Assembly (NCBI GenBank): GCA_002104935.1
Contig: MCGT01000036.1
Span: 210,940 to 274,939, forward strand
Length of the DNA: 64,000 nt
DNA from: Hesseltinella vesiculosa
Lineage: Eukaryota > Mucoromycota > Mucoromycetes > Mucorales > Cunninghamellaceae
Reading direction: 5' to 3'
Shown here: in pieces, positions 49,143 to 60,455 of the stretch
Position numbering within the stretch: position 1 is the first letter of the stretch
Layout: every line of letters begins with the position of its first letter
Position numbers and translations under genes: made by a program
The notes under the pieces: model-generated
Databases searched by the model: none
Told to the model about the DNA's origin: nothing
Seen by the model: the letters and a program-made list of their open reading frames with translations, nothing else

Positions 49143-49912
49143 GATAAGGCGGGAATGGGTAAAAAGTGGAAAAAGAAAGAAAACAAGCAGGCGGGGGAGC
49201 CGCTCGGGTCGCGTCCTGGTGATATTTTTATTTTATTATTTTTTTTTGTCTATGCTACTCTTTTGACATGTTTGGAAAATGCTCCGTGTGACTTCTCCCC
49301 CAAACAATACTTTTTTGAAACAGGGGGACCAACGTGCAGCACTTTTGGTGCCTGAGGCAGATCTGTTCTCCCCCGAAAAAAAAAAAAAAAAGGTTTGTTA
49401 AAGGCAATCAACAAATGACGAAAGCAAATTGGATACATGCGAAGTGTCTCTCGTAACAAAAAAAAAAGGGGGAACAAAAGGAAATAAAATAAGGAGGTGA
49501 CAAAATTTGCAAGTCAAAAGAGAGGCAAAAAGAAAAAAAGGGGCAAGGGTGAACGAGGGCAAAAAAAAAAAAAAAATCGAGCGAAAACGAATGGCAGAGT
49601 CAAAGAAGGGGTCCAAGCAAAAACCCTCTTTCCAAAGTTTCAAAGGTGACATTTGGAGCCTGTTGTTTGTATATGTCGTTGGGCGAAAAAAAAAAAAAAA
49701 AAAGTGTAGCCATTGACAGAAAATAAAAAATAAAAAAATAGGAGACGTTCTTACTTGGCTACATCGTTAGAAAAAAAGACACGCTTGCCATTGACATGGA
49801 GCAGCCAAAAAGGGAGAAAAAAGCTGAAACTCTTTATTTTTCTTCTTCTTCTTTTTTTTGCCCCATTTTTTTTTTTATATATACAATTTTACTCTTCCAC
49901 ATAAAGTTGACT
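49143..49912. promoter_or_regulatory. Divergent promoter region, SPT8 and the unknown gene
   Basis: 770 bp between divergent starts. A TATA-like tttatatata is at about 49875-49884, about 30-38 bp upstream of the start used for the right-hand gene. Several long A-runs (49380, 49561, 49686) lie within. No other feature recognised. Confidence 0.5.
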
Positions 49913-51028
49913 ATGCAAGACAAGCCTACGGAAACGATTGTATTAGGCGATTATGATGGTCACTGGTTTTACTTGTATAGACGAGGGTCTGGCACATGCT
50001 ACAGCGACTACTTTTCCATAGACGACCTGTTTCGTTTATTTTTCCACACACACCAATACGACGGTCTTTTTAAAACGATCTTGACCTTGCACAAAAGCCA
50101 GCCCCAGTGCTTTTACAGCAGCCAACACCAGCACTTTCTCGCCACGTCGATCGTCAGCCAGGTCGCCAAATCATTCCAGCTACTCGCCCTTGCTGAACTG
50201 TGCGACCTGACCCACGACGAATTATTATACGGCATAGCCGATCCGCTGCTGGCCATCACCAACGGACGGTCGGCTCTGCGTCTTGTGACACCTCCCAAAA
50301 AGAAAAATTCTGACACGCCCAGCGTGGATTGGGTGCCTTCACCTGCCTCCTCCCTGACCTCCTATTTGAAAGCATGGACGACCACCTCAACACCCTCACC
50401 GACCGCCATCAGCGCCACACACACCTGCCCCTCCCCTCATCCTCCTAGTCATCCGCACTATTTGTCACCTACCGATGCCACCCAGTCCCCCAGCTTACTC
50501 GATCCGTCCTGGACTCGTCTCTTCCTCCCCTTGCCCGCCCATCTTCTGAAACATACCCTACAAGTCCAGCGTCAACAACAAGCCATCATCGAATGCCGCC
50601 AACGAAAACTTGTCTTTGCCCAAAACCACAAAACCGCCTCACACCTCGCCACCCAACCTGCCTACACCGGCCACAAACGCTCCTATGCTGCGATCAACAA
50701 TGCCACCCTGCCTCATGCACCTTTGTCCATTCCCGCCACGGATTCCTCTTGCAAAAGGAAACGATCTCCATTATCATCCCCTACCAATTCCTCTTCTTCC
50801 ATCGACTCCTCCTCAACCGCCTCCTCCTCCTCCTCCTCCTCCATGGCTGCCAATGCCTTCTACCTCGACAATCTCGACCTCTTAGCCACCCAAGCAACCA
50901 AATTAAAAGGCCTACCGTTGTCTCCTCCCCACGATCATTCCCCTCCTCCCTTTTCCCTCCCGCCAATCAACTTCCATTCCTCCACCATCTCACTACCCTC
51001 CCTTAGAAACGTGTTGTCTGATATCTAA
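49913..51028 (+). CDS. Hypothetical Ser/Pro-rich protein, single exon
   Basis: I do not recognise this protein. 371 residues in one exon, unusual for this window. The frame is open further upstream, but the upstream part is encoded by promoter-like T-runs, so ATG 49913 (MQDKPTETIVLGDYDGHW) is preferred. The first about 130 residues look folded and aromatic (DDLFRLFFHTHQYDGLF, SFQLLALAELCDLTHDELLY). The remainder is low complexity with Ser runs, Pro-rich stretches and one basic NLS-like CKRKRS. A short helix (LDNLDLLATQATKL) is near the C-terminus. It could be a nuclear regulatory protein; that is inference only. Confidence 0.7.
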   Translation: MQDKPTETIVLGDYDGHWFYLYRRGSGTCYSDYFSIDDLFRLFFHTHQYDGLFKTILTLHKSQPQCFYSSQHQHFLATSIVSQVAKSFQLLALAELCDLTHDELLYGIADPLLAITNGRSALRLVTPPKKKNSDTPSVDWVPSPASSLTSYLKAWTTTSTPSPTAISATHTCPSPHPPSHPHYLSPTDATQSPSLLDPSWTRLFLPLPAHLLKHTLQVQRQQQAIIECRQRKLVFAQNHKTASHLATQPAYTGHKRSYAAINNATLPHAPLSIPATDSSCKRKRSPLSSPTNSSSSIDSSSTASSSSSSSMAANAFYLDNLDLLATQATKLKGLPLSPPHDHSPPPFSLPPINFHSSTISLPSLRNVLSDI

Positions 51029-51390
51029 TTCTTCGCCTTGTCATTTGTTTTTTGCCTCGCTTACCCCAAACCCCCTTGGTCAACTCTTTATTTTTCTCTC
51101 CTGAAACAAACAATGTCAGCATTTAGTAAAAATAAAATAAAAAGCACATACCCATTGGTCCGAACCCCCCCTTTTTTTTATTATTATTCTCCTATTCCTC
51201 AAAAAGTGAAAGTGTCTCACAACAAGCTCAAAAACAAACCGTGAAAATGCATATGGGCTGATTTTTTATTATTTCTTTCTTTCAATCGAAGATTTCTCTC
51301 TGGAGGCTATTAAAAAAATGACAGTCAGTTTGGTTCATCTGCATTCCCTCCTTCCCCCTCTCTCCTTTTTTTTTTCTGCTTCTTGACAAC
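51029..51390. other. Convergent intergenic
   Basis: 362 bp between two converging 3' ends. A/T-rich, no gene seen. Confidence 0.5.
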
Positions 51391-53270
51391 TTACTCATCT
51401 GTAATATAAAAATAAATCAACAAGAACTTGAAAATATCATTGTCGTCCTGGAGGGCAAAGGAAAAAAAAAAAAGTTAGCCGAGCTGCCTAGGTCTTTCAT
51501 AGACTCTCACCCCTGTCAATGGTGGCACAGTGTTTGGCTTTTCATATTCAAGGTACGTCTTGAACACGTACCACAGAATCTACATAAAAAAAAAAAACGG
51601 GGGGGGGGGGACAAGGGTCGCGCGTGAGCAATTTGAAACAGCCCCTTCTTTCTTGCCCTCTTCATTTTTTACCTTGGCATCCGAGGGGAAATGGCGATCT
51701 TGAGTGGAGTAGCGGTACGCAGCTAACTTGTTGCCAATGGCCAAATCTAAAAGTCGCATTGTAAAAAGAAAAAAAAAAAAAAAAAAAAAAGGGTCATCCA
51801 TCTCGTGCTGCCTGCCTCCAGCTCCCTTACCTTGGATTCGAGCAGCCATATGGGCACGAACTTCAACGGATTCATCCAGTCCTGGGTAGCAAAGACTGTC
51901 ATACACTTGATACACCGAAAAAGGAAGCTAAACGACAAACACAGAACACGCTCAGCATCATGGTATCTCCTCACCACAAGCCCTTACCGCAGATTGATCC
52001 ACCTGCAAACTGAGCAGGGAGAATTGATGATAGCTGCATTCCACCACCTTCATTTGAAACAGCGCCAAGGAATAGTCATCTAGTTTCTTCTGAGAGGCTG
52101 CCAAAGGCTGCAATACGTTTTTGCTCAACCACTAAATGATCATAATAAATATCGTATGTCCCTTTTTTTTTTCACTGCCAGATCCAACGAGAAACTTACA
52201 GAGTGAAGTCGATCAAAAAAGACGCTGGATGACCGATCACTGAATTTGGCCCAGTTGGCCGAGATGAGCTGGATTTGTTCACTGCGGAAATCTTCCTCCA
52301 TCTTTCCCGTACGAAGCTGCCAAAGTGATTTGTCCATACGCTTGGTGGTCGTGCGGTGAGGTGGCACAGAGGGCTGCATGGATAGTTTGGCTGGCGATGA
52401 CGAGGGCTGACTGAACTCTTGTGAACGACGCTCGGACTGCTGCATCACCCGGCTCAGACTGGACTTGGACCGGCTCTTGAGAGTCAATGGCTCAGTCGCA
52501 GACGGCTGCTTGGCTGCAGATGAGCCAAGATCAAGGAAGGCAAGGCCAGCCGCTGTCGACTGGGCAGGGGCCGCCACAGGTACACTGCGAGAGGCATGCG
52601 AAAACAGGCCCTCTTTGACCACCGTCGTAGGAGGTTGAGATGCAGTTGGCGTCGGCATGGGTGTGTTGGCTGGTGCAGGGGTGGTTGTTTTGTTCTTGGT
52701 GCGAAACGTGGATAAAAGTATTTGCCAAAAACTGATCAGCATCTTCGTGACAGGACCATGATCTGTTTTTTTTTTAAAAAAAAAAAAATGCACACGTACA
52801 CAAAAGAAGCGTCAGCATTCATCCTTTGACTATCACTCTTTTTTGTTCCATGGTTACGCTTACTTGGTAGTGCCATGATCTTGTTAATGTAGGACACATT
52901 CATATGTGTGGCGATCGTGAACAGCAAATATAGATTTAGTATTGAATCTGCAAGAAGAGATATAAATGCAAACAAATGAATAGTTTTGCAAAAGCATCCT
53001 TTTCATTTTTTGCCCATCAATGACGGCACCACTCTCTCACACCTATGCCTTCGCCTAACTAGCAATGGCAATGAAGAACACGATAAAGGAAAACTTACGA
53101 AAGACATAAGCACCAGCATAGCAGAGGTAGGGTACCCATTGATCCCAGTGGATCCCATTAAGGAACCTGGATACTGCCATACTAATAAGCAGATACACTA
53201 GGTTCTTCTTCCAAATGTATTCATCCCAAGTTTGGTATGTTGTCAAAGCCTGCAGTAATTTCCAGGCCAT
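51391..53270 (-). CDS. TMEM209-like (cytochrome b561 N-terminal family) membrane protein
   Basis: Resembles metazoan TMEM209 (Pfam CYTB561 family), a nuclear-envelope protein reported to interact with the nucleoporin Nup205. Eight exons on the minus strand: 53099-53270, 52864-52947, 52200-52762, 51988-52131, 51831-51927, 51673-51746, 51511-51579 and 51391-51447, giving 419 residues. Hydrophobic segments near the N-terminus include NLVYLLISMAVSRFL, PYLCYAGAYVF and ILNLYLLFTIATHM. A long Ser/Pro/Ala-rich linker (about 110-250) follows. The C-terminal domain has WLSKNVLQPLA, then AYRYSTQDRHFPSDAKILWY and VFKTYLEY, matching the family's LPTDS...HVF.TY block. Family assignment is moderately strong; function in fungi is unknown to me. 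Confidence 0.8.
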
Positions 53271-55262
53271 CTCGAATGCAAAGGATCAATGAACAAAAAA
53301 AAAAAATGAAAAACAAGGCAAACAGAACACGCCAATTTTTTTTTGGCTTCCGACGGAGTTTTGTTTTTTTTTGGTCACACGAGAAGCCTGACCGCCATGG
53401 CTTCGCTAAGCAGAGAGAGACCCGGCCCTGTCCGTCTAAAGAGAATAACATGGTGAGGCTAAAAAGCGTGTCAGACATGAAGAATGACAGAACAATAAAT
53501 TAGCTTCGCATTGGCAAGATTGCCCTTCCCACAGGAGTGCCAGGCAGTCGCTGATCACTCGAGCTTGGATAGAATTGGATTTCCAGCGTCGGTCTATCAC
53601 ACTGCAGTTTGACCCTGATAACAGAAACTCTCTGAATTGACCTGGCCATTGTTAGATCAGCAGCCAAATACTACCGCAACGGCCTAGATGTCTAGACAAC
53701 CACAGCCGTGATGTGATGTTTTGTGCCTGTTGGAGGCGGCTGATGATACTTACAGTATCGTCCTTCTCGTTCTTCGCTTCTGCAGCTGCGTGACTAGTGT
53801 TTGTAAATTGAGTTATTGATCGTCAGCTATAGCTGTGTGAAAAGTATGGCATGAATTATTGGGGAAGGTCCGGTTGTGTTGCTCTCAAAAGCTACGACAG
53901 GCTTCAGAGAGGATGCAAAGATGCACATGCCTTCTTGCCCTTGGCGCCGCCGTGGAGAGACTTGTGATTTTAGTCGCGGCCAGGGCTCATCCTTTTGTAA
54001 TGGTATGCAAAATTTTGGGTGGATTTATTTAGAGTAACGATGCAATGTGATCTTTGATCAGATTGCCTGGGTGTGCTCTGGGGGGAAAGGGCTGATTGTT
54101 CATTTTTTTTAGCGGGGAAATCGGACGTGTCCAAACGAAACTGGTCAAACGCTGGCTGGGCAACCATCACCCAATAGCCTGATATTTTCTGTCTCCTTTC
54201 TATTCACGCATTTGTGCATTTGCGTAAAATGTCACATCGATCCAAATCACTCAAAAGTGCTGTGCAGGGTTTACTTTTTTTCTTTTTCCAAAAAAAAAAT
54301 TGGGATTGGCAGATTCAGTTTCCGCACAGTGCCTTCGATTCCTAGCTGGTGCAGAAGGGCAATTCCAATTGGAGAGTCCAAAGTTTCGATTTGATGAGGT
54401 AATGTCATCTGCACCGTAATCTTGTCGTACTTGACCATGGCGATCAACCTTTTGCAAGAGTGCATCTACTTTCGTTGATGATCAATTGTCCTGCCAACAT
54501 TACTGGGAATGGAAGACACCGTGCGGAGACTGAATAGGGCCACCCACATCATCCATTCTCATCATTTTGAGAAAAAAAAATGAGATGCTCCACAGCACTA
54601 TTGAATGATTGGATCAAAGTAGATTTTACTATGGGTGCGCAAATACACGAATGATGGAGATCCTGAAAAAACCTGGTCAATGGGTGAAGGTTGCCCAGGT
54701 AACGATTGACCAGTTTCGTTTGGACACCTCCGATTTCCCCGCTAAAAAAATGAAAAATCAGCCATTTTCCCCCAGAGGGACACCCAGGCAATCCGATCAA
54801 AAACCACAGTGCATCATTACTCTAAATAAATCCACCCAAAATCTCGCATACCATTACAAAACGTTGAGAAATAAACTTGACTAAAATCGCAAGTCTCTAA
54901 ACAATCTTAGCATCCACGCATTTTCTAATGCGCCTCAATCTTTTGGTTCTCGTTGATTTTTGGCTGATGAGCCTCCTGGTGAACAAAAATGGTGATACAT
55001 ACTCGTAGCACTTTTGACCTGATGCATATGTGAGACACTTTTTATGGGGGCATCAAATCAGAAAGACATACCGAAAAAACCAAGGCTGCTCAGGCGGCTT
55101 TGTGCCTAGAACCGATCCAAAAAAAAAAAAAAAAAAAGTCAGGCAAAAGCTGTGGCCAGGGCAACGAGTGTGTTAAAAATGGGATGCTTTTCGAATTTCA
55201 TTGTCATGAGTGAATGCTAATCTAAGAGAGAGGGGAGAGGGAGATGTAGAATGAAAATAGTG
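53271..55262. other. Intergenic with inverted-repeat element
   Basis: The left part (53271-53955) and right part (54899-55262) show no coding features apart from an A-run at 55121. The middle is the 0.94-kb inverted-repeat element described separately. Confidence 0.5.
53956..54898. mobile_element. Inverted-repeat element, about 943 bp
   Basis: The left arm (53956 to about 54172) begins agagacttgtgattttagt. It is complementary to the right arm (about 54688-54898), which ends actaaaatcgcaagtctct. Arms are roughly 215 bp and share ggttgcccag/ctgggcaacc at their inner ends. The about 515-bp centre has short minus-strand frames (for example 54271-54465) but no transposase motif. Similarity of the arms is high but imperfect. 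No obvious target duplication. It is probably a non-autonomous DNA transposon. Confidence 0.75.
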
Positions 55263-57637
55263 TTACAATGCGTTGATCCGGCGGTACGTCCAAGAGCTAG
55301 GGAAATGCTTGCGCTTTCTTGTGAGCTGGGTCAATGCGTACCGGGCATCGTCATCTTCTAATTGCACAGCTTTGTTGTAAATCGTTTTCAGATCAGCTTT
55401 CGTCAGTGGCTTGAATTGACTGGTATGTCCAAATTCATTCTGTAACAATTGCACAGCACGGCCAGGTTCATCGCATCTGGTTGAAATCGCATAAAAAAAA
55501 GGGGGTTAATATCACTTTGTGTATCCTCTCTCTCTCTTTTTTTCTTACCTGGCCAGGGTGCCCGCCATGAGAAGAACAAGTTTGCGTTGATGGCCTAGAG
55601 TCCAGCCCTCGGAGACTTGCTGACGTTGGCGTTGCACATCCCATTTCTTCTTTTCCATTTCCGAATCAAAGCTATGCTGGTCAGCCAAGCGGTCTTCAAG
55701 GAACTGTTGGTAATCGTCCCACACCGCCCAGGCAGCATCGGCGCTCTTGGTTTCGTAGCAGTAGCGCAGCATGACGGCAAACGTGGTCGGCAGGCGCTTG
55801 CATTGATGTGTGTTGAACAGATCCTGGTAGATGTGGAGGCATTGGTTCCATTGTCGCTGCATAATGTGGGTATTAAGGTAGGAGGTCAGCAGCGCTGTGG
55901 TGATGGTGGACGCTGGCTGTTGTTCATAATAGGCAAACAGACCGTCGGCTTCGGCCACGACCTGTGATCGTCGCTGGGGCAGGGTGGTCGGCAGCAGCAC
56001 TTGCCATTGCGAAGCAAGGGCATCGTCGGATGTGGAGGTGTTCGTTGCCTTGTCGGGCTGGCGTCCCGGTTGATAATTGGCATAAGCCCAGAGCAAATTT
56101 GTGAATGTGTGGTTGTCAGGCGAGAGGTTTGTATGTTGAACAAGATGGCTCATGATGTCGCGCGCTCTTGCCAAGTCCTGCTTCCGAGCGCATGCGCCAA
56201 TCAGGGTATTGTATGTGATCAGGTCGGGCTCGAAACCATAGACATCTTGCATCTGCTGCAACAGCATGAATGCGTCGTTGTAGTAGTCAGGTCGCTTGGC
56301 GCAGGCATGAATCAGCACATTGAAGGTCACGTCGGTAGGATACAGCTGTCGGCTCGTCATTTCTTCAAACAAATTCAGTGCACGCTCCACTTCACCGTTC
56401 TAGAGTGTCAAATAAATGGGCCAGACTATTTGTAAGACTTCATCTGTACTACGTTTGGCTATGTTACCTTTGCACAGGCATGAAGCATCAACGTAAAGGT
56501 GACCTCGTCCGGCTGGTGGTAGGAGAGACGCATGGCATCAAAAGTGGTCCAGGCGCGGTCTATTTGATGCGACTTGATGCATTCGCTGATCAGGTTGGCA
56601 AAAATCGGCTGGGCAGGAATCATGTCCTGGCGTTTCATCTGCTCCAAAACTACAAATGCGTCGTCCAAGCGTGAAGACTGCGACAGAGCCTTGATCACTA
56701 ATGCATACGAGTACACATCCGGTACTAAACCTGCCTCATCCTTGAGCCGGCGGAACACGTCGATGACTTGGTCTACCTGCTTTGTGTTGGCATAGGCATC
56801 CATCAAGTGATTGTAGCACCGCACCGTCGGTTCCAAGTGACAGTCCTAAAACAGGATATGATGCATATAAAATTACCATAGGGTCAGGGCCAGGTGTATC
56901 GCATGCGAACTCTGTTTACCTTCATCAGTTTAAGACCTTGTTCCGCTTGATCCGGGCGCCGGGCTAGTGCCTAAAAAAAACAAGGTCAGCTTGGTTTTCC
57001 TTGGACAGAGCATGACTTGCGTTGGTATAAATCAGCTGTTCAAAGTCCTTGATTGTTACATCTTCAGGCAGGTGCGACCGCGTGGTATCTGGCGTTAATG
57101 CGTCGATCGTAGGGTCTTGGGAAGGCATTTCAGTTGAGCCAGAGGGGAGCGCAGGTGTGTCTTGCTGATCCAGCTGAGCAGGCATTGTACGGGTATCCAG
57201 GAACTTGACACGCAGCTTCTCTAAATAGTCCGGGCTGATGTGTGGCTGGCTCATTTGCACCGGTTTGGCCGACAGCTCCTTGTAAATCGCATCTAGCTCA
57301 GCATTGTCGATCGCTTCCATTGTGGGCAACGAAGCCTAAACCCACCCATGGAAAGAGTAAGCGTCATACGAAACATGGATTGCATCGCAACGGGAGATTA
57401 CCTTTTTGTCTGCTGTTTCGATCCGACGTTCTAATTGTTCAATGTCCTTTCGGATCTCATTAGCACGATCAGGTTTCCTTTGGCCAGATCTATCAAAAGG
57501 TTACGAAGAGCTGGCTATGAGAAACGATGCGTCCCGAGAGGCCATTCTTCGCTACTGTACCTTGTCGCCATCCATCGTATATGGCCAGAGCCATGGCTAG
57601 GGAACCTATGTCTTGCATAAAGAAAAGATCGAAGCAT
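55263..57637 (-). CDS. Mitochondrial pentatricopeptide-repeat (PPR) protein
   Basis: RNA-binding organellar protein acting on mitochondrial transcripts; the target cannot be told. Seven exons on the minus strand: 57561-57637, 57402-57489, 57021-57335, 56920-56970, 56468-56845, 55549-56399 and 55263-55476, giving 657 residues. The N-terminus MLRSFLYARHRFPSHGSG is basic and acid-free, a good mitochondrial presequence. PPR units recur from about residue 195: VRCYNHLMDAYANTKQVDQ, DVYSYALVIKALSQSSRLDD, DEVTFTLMLHACAKNGEVE, DVTFNVLIHACAKR, DLITYNTLIGACARKQDL and HTFTNLLWAYANY. The intron between exons 3 and 4 reads only as GC-AG (gcaagt...ttttttag), giving IYTN-ALARRPDQ. Confidence 0.9.
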
Positions 57638-57975
57638 TGGCCAGAGATCAAAAGGTTGAAGAGAGAGAAAAAGGAAAGGAAAGAAAAAAAAGTTTCAAGC
57701 TGACTTTATTTTTTTGGGGGGCAAGGCTGTTGTTGGACCAAGACAAAAAAAAAAAAATACAAAAAAAAACATAACAGCCCGAGTCGAGCGTCTTCACCAT
57801 TGATGAAAAGGAATGATTTATTATTATATGTACACAGAAGAAGAGGATATCCAGGAACAAGCGATGCTGGTCAGCACGATTATAACAATGATAACAAAAC
57901 TGATAAGGAATGCACCTTTGAAGAGGTGGGGTTGTTACCAGGTGACTAATGGAAGACGATGCTGATGTTGATAAT

Positions 57976-58190
57976 TTACAGTTTGCCGTCTCGTTCCAAT
58001 TCAGCTTTTCGTTCAAGTAACATAGCCAAGCGCTTTTCCTGAAAGCGAAACGCTCGATAAAAAAAATAGTAACTCAACGATAGGCACTTACCTTGGTCTT
58101 GATCTTGTACATTTCAAGAAGATAGAAACCAGCAGCACCACCAGCTAAAGCGCCAATCGACACAGCTAAGCCCTTTCCTACTAATCCCAT
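57976..58190 (-). CDS. 53-residue single-pass membrane protein
   Basis: Two exons on the minus strand, 58092-58190 and 57976-58038, joined by a clean GT-AG intron (gtaagt...tttcag). The product starts MGLVGKGLAVSIGALAGGAA and ends KAELERDGKL. The Gly/Ala-rich membrane segment (about residues 6-26) is followed by a charged helix, suggesting a small mitochondrial or ER membrane protein. The coding frame is maintained across the intron and both splice sites are strong, so I believe it is real. I cannot assign a family. Confidence 0.65.
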
Positions 58191-58516
58191 GTTGATTTCT
58201 TGTCAATGGAAGATCTTGGTGAACGAAGGAGAGAAAGAAATAAAAATTAGTCAACTTCTGGAGCTCAAAAATGCCGGGGTTTTTTTTTTTTTTTTTTTTT
58301 TGAGCCTTGTGCAGTCATTTCAGAAAGTCAAGTCGCTGTTTTTGAGTTTGAAGTCGTGCCAAAAATTTGCGTGTTCAACTATGATGTCGATTGATCTAAA
58401 GAAAGGTCACCACGCCGCAAAATGACCAAAATGACCAAAAAGACCAGACTCTCACTGCTTTTTTTTGCCTCTTCCCAAGTAAAGATAAAATGTTAAAAGT
58501 GGGACCTATGCTTTAT
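58191..58516. other. Short intergenic
   Basis: 325 bp upstream of the 53-residue gene with a T-run at 58278-58300. No gene seen. Confidence 0.5.
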
Positions 58517-59110
58517 TCAATGGTGAAAGGCCTTTGTCAAATGTGTCAATTTCTTTTCGTTTTCACGAGCCAGGCTCATGGTGCCCACCAGATCAATCAA
58601 TCGGCTGTTCAGCTTAGCGCTCCCAATGATTGACAGTGTCTCGTTTTCGCCATATAGGTCAATGATCGCCTGCACGATCTGTTTGGAGGCGGAAGAGCCT
58701 TCAAGTTGTTCCAAGATGTCTTTGACAACAGAGATGTCCAGGGTGGCCCGATTTCCTTGCGTAATAAAAGCGACAGCGATGTGACCAAACAAGAGCGATC
58801 CAAGCTTTTCATTCGAGAGTGAAGGGCCATTCATTTCTTGATTGGCCAAGGTTCAAATCGACACAGGCTGGTGCTGACACTTGCATGCGATCGCTGAGCT
58901 TGATCGACACAGTGTATAGGTTGATGTGCAACTGAATTTGCTGGGCTTGGGTGGCGTTGTTGTTCAAGATCACTTTGGCAAGATTGATGGAGTGGGTATC
59001 AAGAAAGAGTCTCGTTTGGTTAATGGGCACAAAGTGGGTGTAAAGAAGCGCTCAGGAACCATGAGCGCGGATATCACGTCAATGAAGTGTTCTTTGGCAA
59101 AAGTAAGGCA
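58517..59110 (-). pseudogene. Broken gene copy 1 of an inverted pair, unknown family
   Basis: Minus-strand frames carry FVPINQTRLFLDTHSINLAK and IQLHINLYTVSIKL in one frame, then SLSNEKLGSLLFGHIAVAF and LIDLVGTMSLARENEKKLTH in another. The switch of frame at about 58850-58900 and a TGA in place of a Trp codon break the gene. The same protein pieces occur in inverted orientation at 59165-59700. The folded, helical character suggests a host gene (perhaps HEAT-like), but I do not recognise it. Confidence 0.6.
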
Positions 59111-59790
59111 TTAGCTAGCTTTCTTACAGTCTCGATCAACCTAGGATCTTCTGCTGCCCACTTTGTGCCTACCGACCAAACGAGGCTCTTTCTCGTTAAC
59201 CACTCCATCACCCTTGCCAAAGCGATCTTGAATAACAGTGCCACGACACAAGCCTAGCAAATGCAACTCCTGTACCAACTCCGGCAGGTACGTAGCAAAT
59301 TCAATTGCACATCAACCTATACACTGTGTCGATCAAGCTCGCCCATTGCATCCCAGCCATCAGCCTGTGTCGATTTGGACGTTTGCCGACCAAGAATCAA
59401 ATGGCTCGTCACTGTCGCATGAAAAGCTTGGGCTGCTCTTGTTTGGCCATATCGCTCTCGCTGTCATCACTCAAGGAAATCTGGCCACCCTGGATATCTC
59501 GGTTGTCAATGACGTCTTGGAAAACTTGAGGGTGCCTCCACCACCAAACAGATCATACAAGCTATCATTGACCTGTGCGACCAGAAGCTGTCCATCATCG
59601 GCAACATTAGGCTGAACAGCCAGCTGATGGATCTGGTGGCTACCATGAACCTGGCTCATGAAAATGATAAGAAATTGGCACATATGACAAAAGTATTTTA
59701 CTGTATAAAAAGCTTGAGCCAGGCAAAAGTGGATGTGTGGAGCGGTTCTTCCAAAAGTGGACCTTTTCCTTTATTTTTTTTTATTTTATT
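59111..59790 (+). pseudogene. Broken gene copy 2 of an inverted pair, unknown family
   Basis: Plus-strand pieces FVPTDQTRLFLVNHSITLAK (59165-), LHINLYTVSIKL (59307-), SSLSHEKLGLLLFGHIALAV and [15 protein letters not shown] (59400-), then [20 protein letters not shown] (59627-) match copy 1. They lie in three different frames with a stop between the first and second. It abuts the NAA30 start at 59801, so the NAA30 promoter must lie inside or just after this pseudogene. Confidence 0.6.
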
Positions 59791-59800
59791 TAGAGCATCG

Positions 59801-60347
59801 ATGGCAGACACCAGCATACAATATGTGGGTTATGAAAATGAGCAGCAGCTGCCATCTATCATCAATATGATTGAAAACGAGCTCTCAGAACCGTATACAG
59901 TGTACACATACCGCTACTTTATTCATAACTGGCCAAAACTATGCTTTTTGGTAATGAAACGAGCCGAGATTGCCAATCTAACCCCCCTCCCCTCCCCTCT
60001 TTCCGATGTGCTTCTCGTAGGCAATGGATGGTAACAAGATCGTAGGGGTCATTATTTGCAAACTTGATCAGCACAAGGATCGATTGCGAGGGTATATTGC
60101 CATGCTGGCAGTAGCTCGAGATTACCGCAAAAAGGCCATTGGCAGTACGCTGGTGGAGATGGCTGTGCTGGCCATGACCGAACAGGATGCAGACGAGGTC
60201 GTGTTAGAAACAGAATATACCAACCAAGGCGCCTTGGCTCTGTATCAACGCCTGGGCTTCATCAAAGACAAGCGCTTGTATCGCTACTACCTCAACGGCG
60301 TCGATGCTTTCCGACTGAAGCTCTTTTGTAAAACGATGGTCTCATAG
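59801..60347 (+). CDS. NAA30: N-alpha-acetyltransferase 30, NatC catalytic subunit
   Basis: GNAT acetyltransferase (yeast Mak3) that acetylates hydrophobic Met-starting N-termini co-translationally. Two exons, 59801-59950 and 60021-60347, giving 158 residues, the size of the catalytic core. Blocks: [20 protein letters not shown], then [28 protein letters not shown] and [19 protein letters not shown], ending [15 protein letters not shown]. In the acetyl-CoA motif R-x-x-G-x-G the first Gly is Ala here (RKKAIG). That variant is tolerated in some GNATs, but worth noting. The unspliced frame upstream is open, so the start rests on the conserved N-terminus. Confidence 0.94.
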
Positions 60348-60455
60348 TCATGCCTGTCCTTGTTTGAGAGAGAAAACCCGGACGAAGAGCACGATTTTAA
60401 ATAAATAGTTTAGTTGAAATAAAAAAGGTATCTAAGAGGTATGGAGGGGCTGAGG

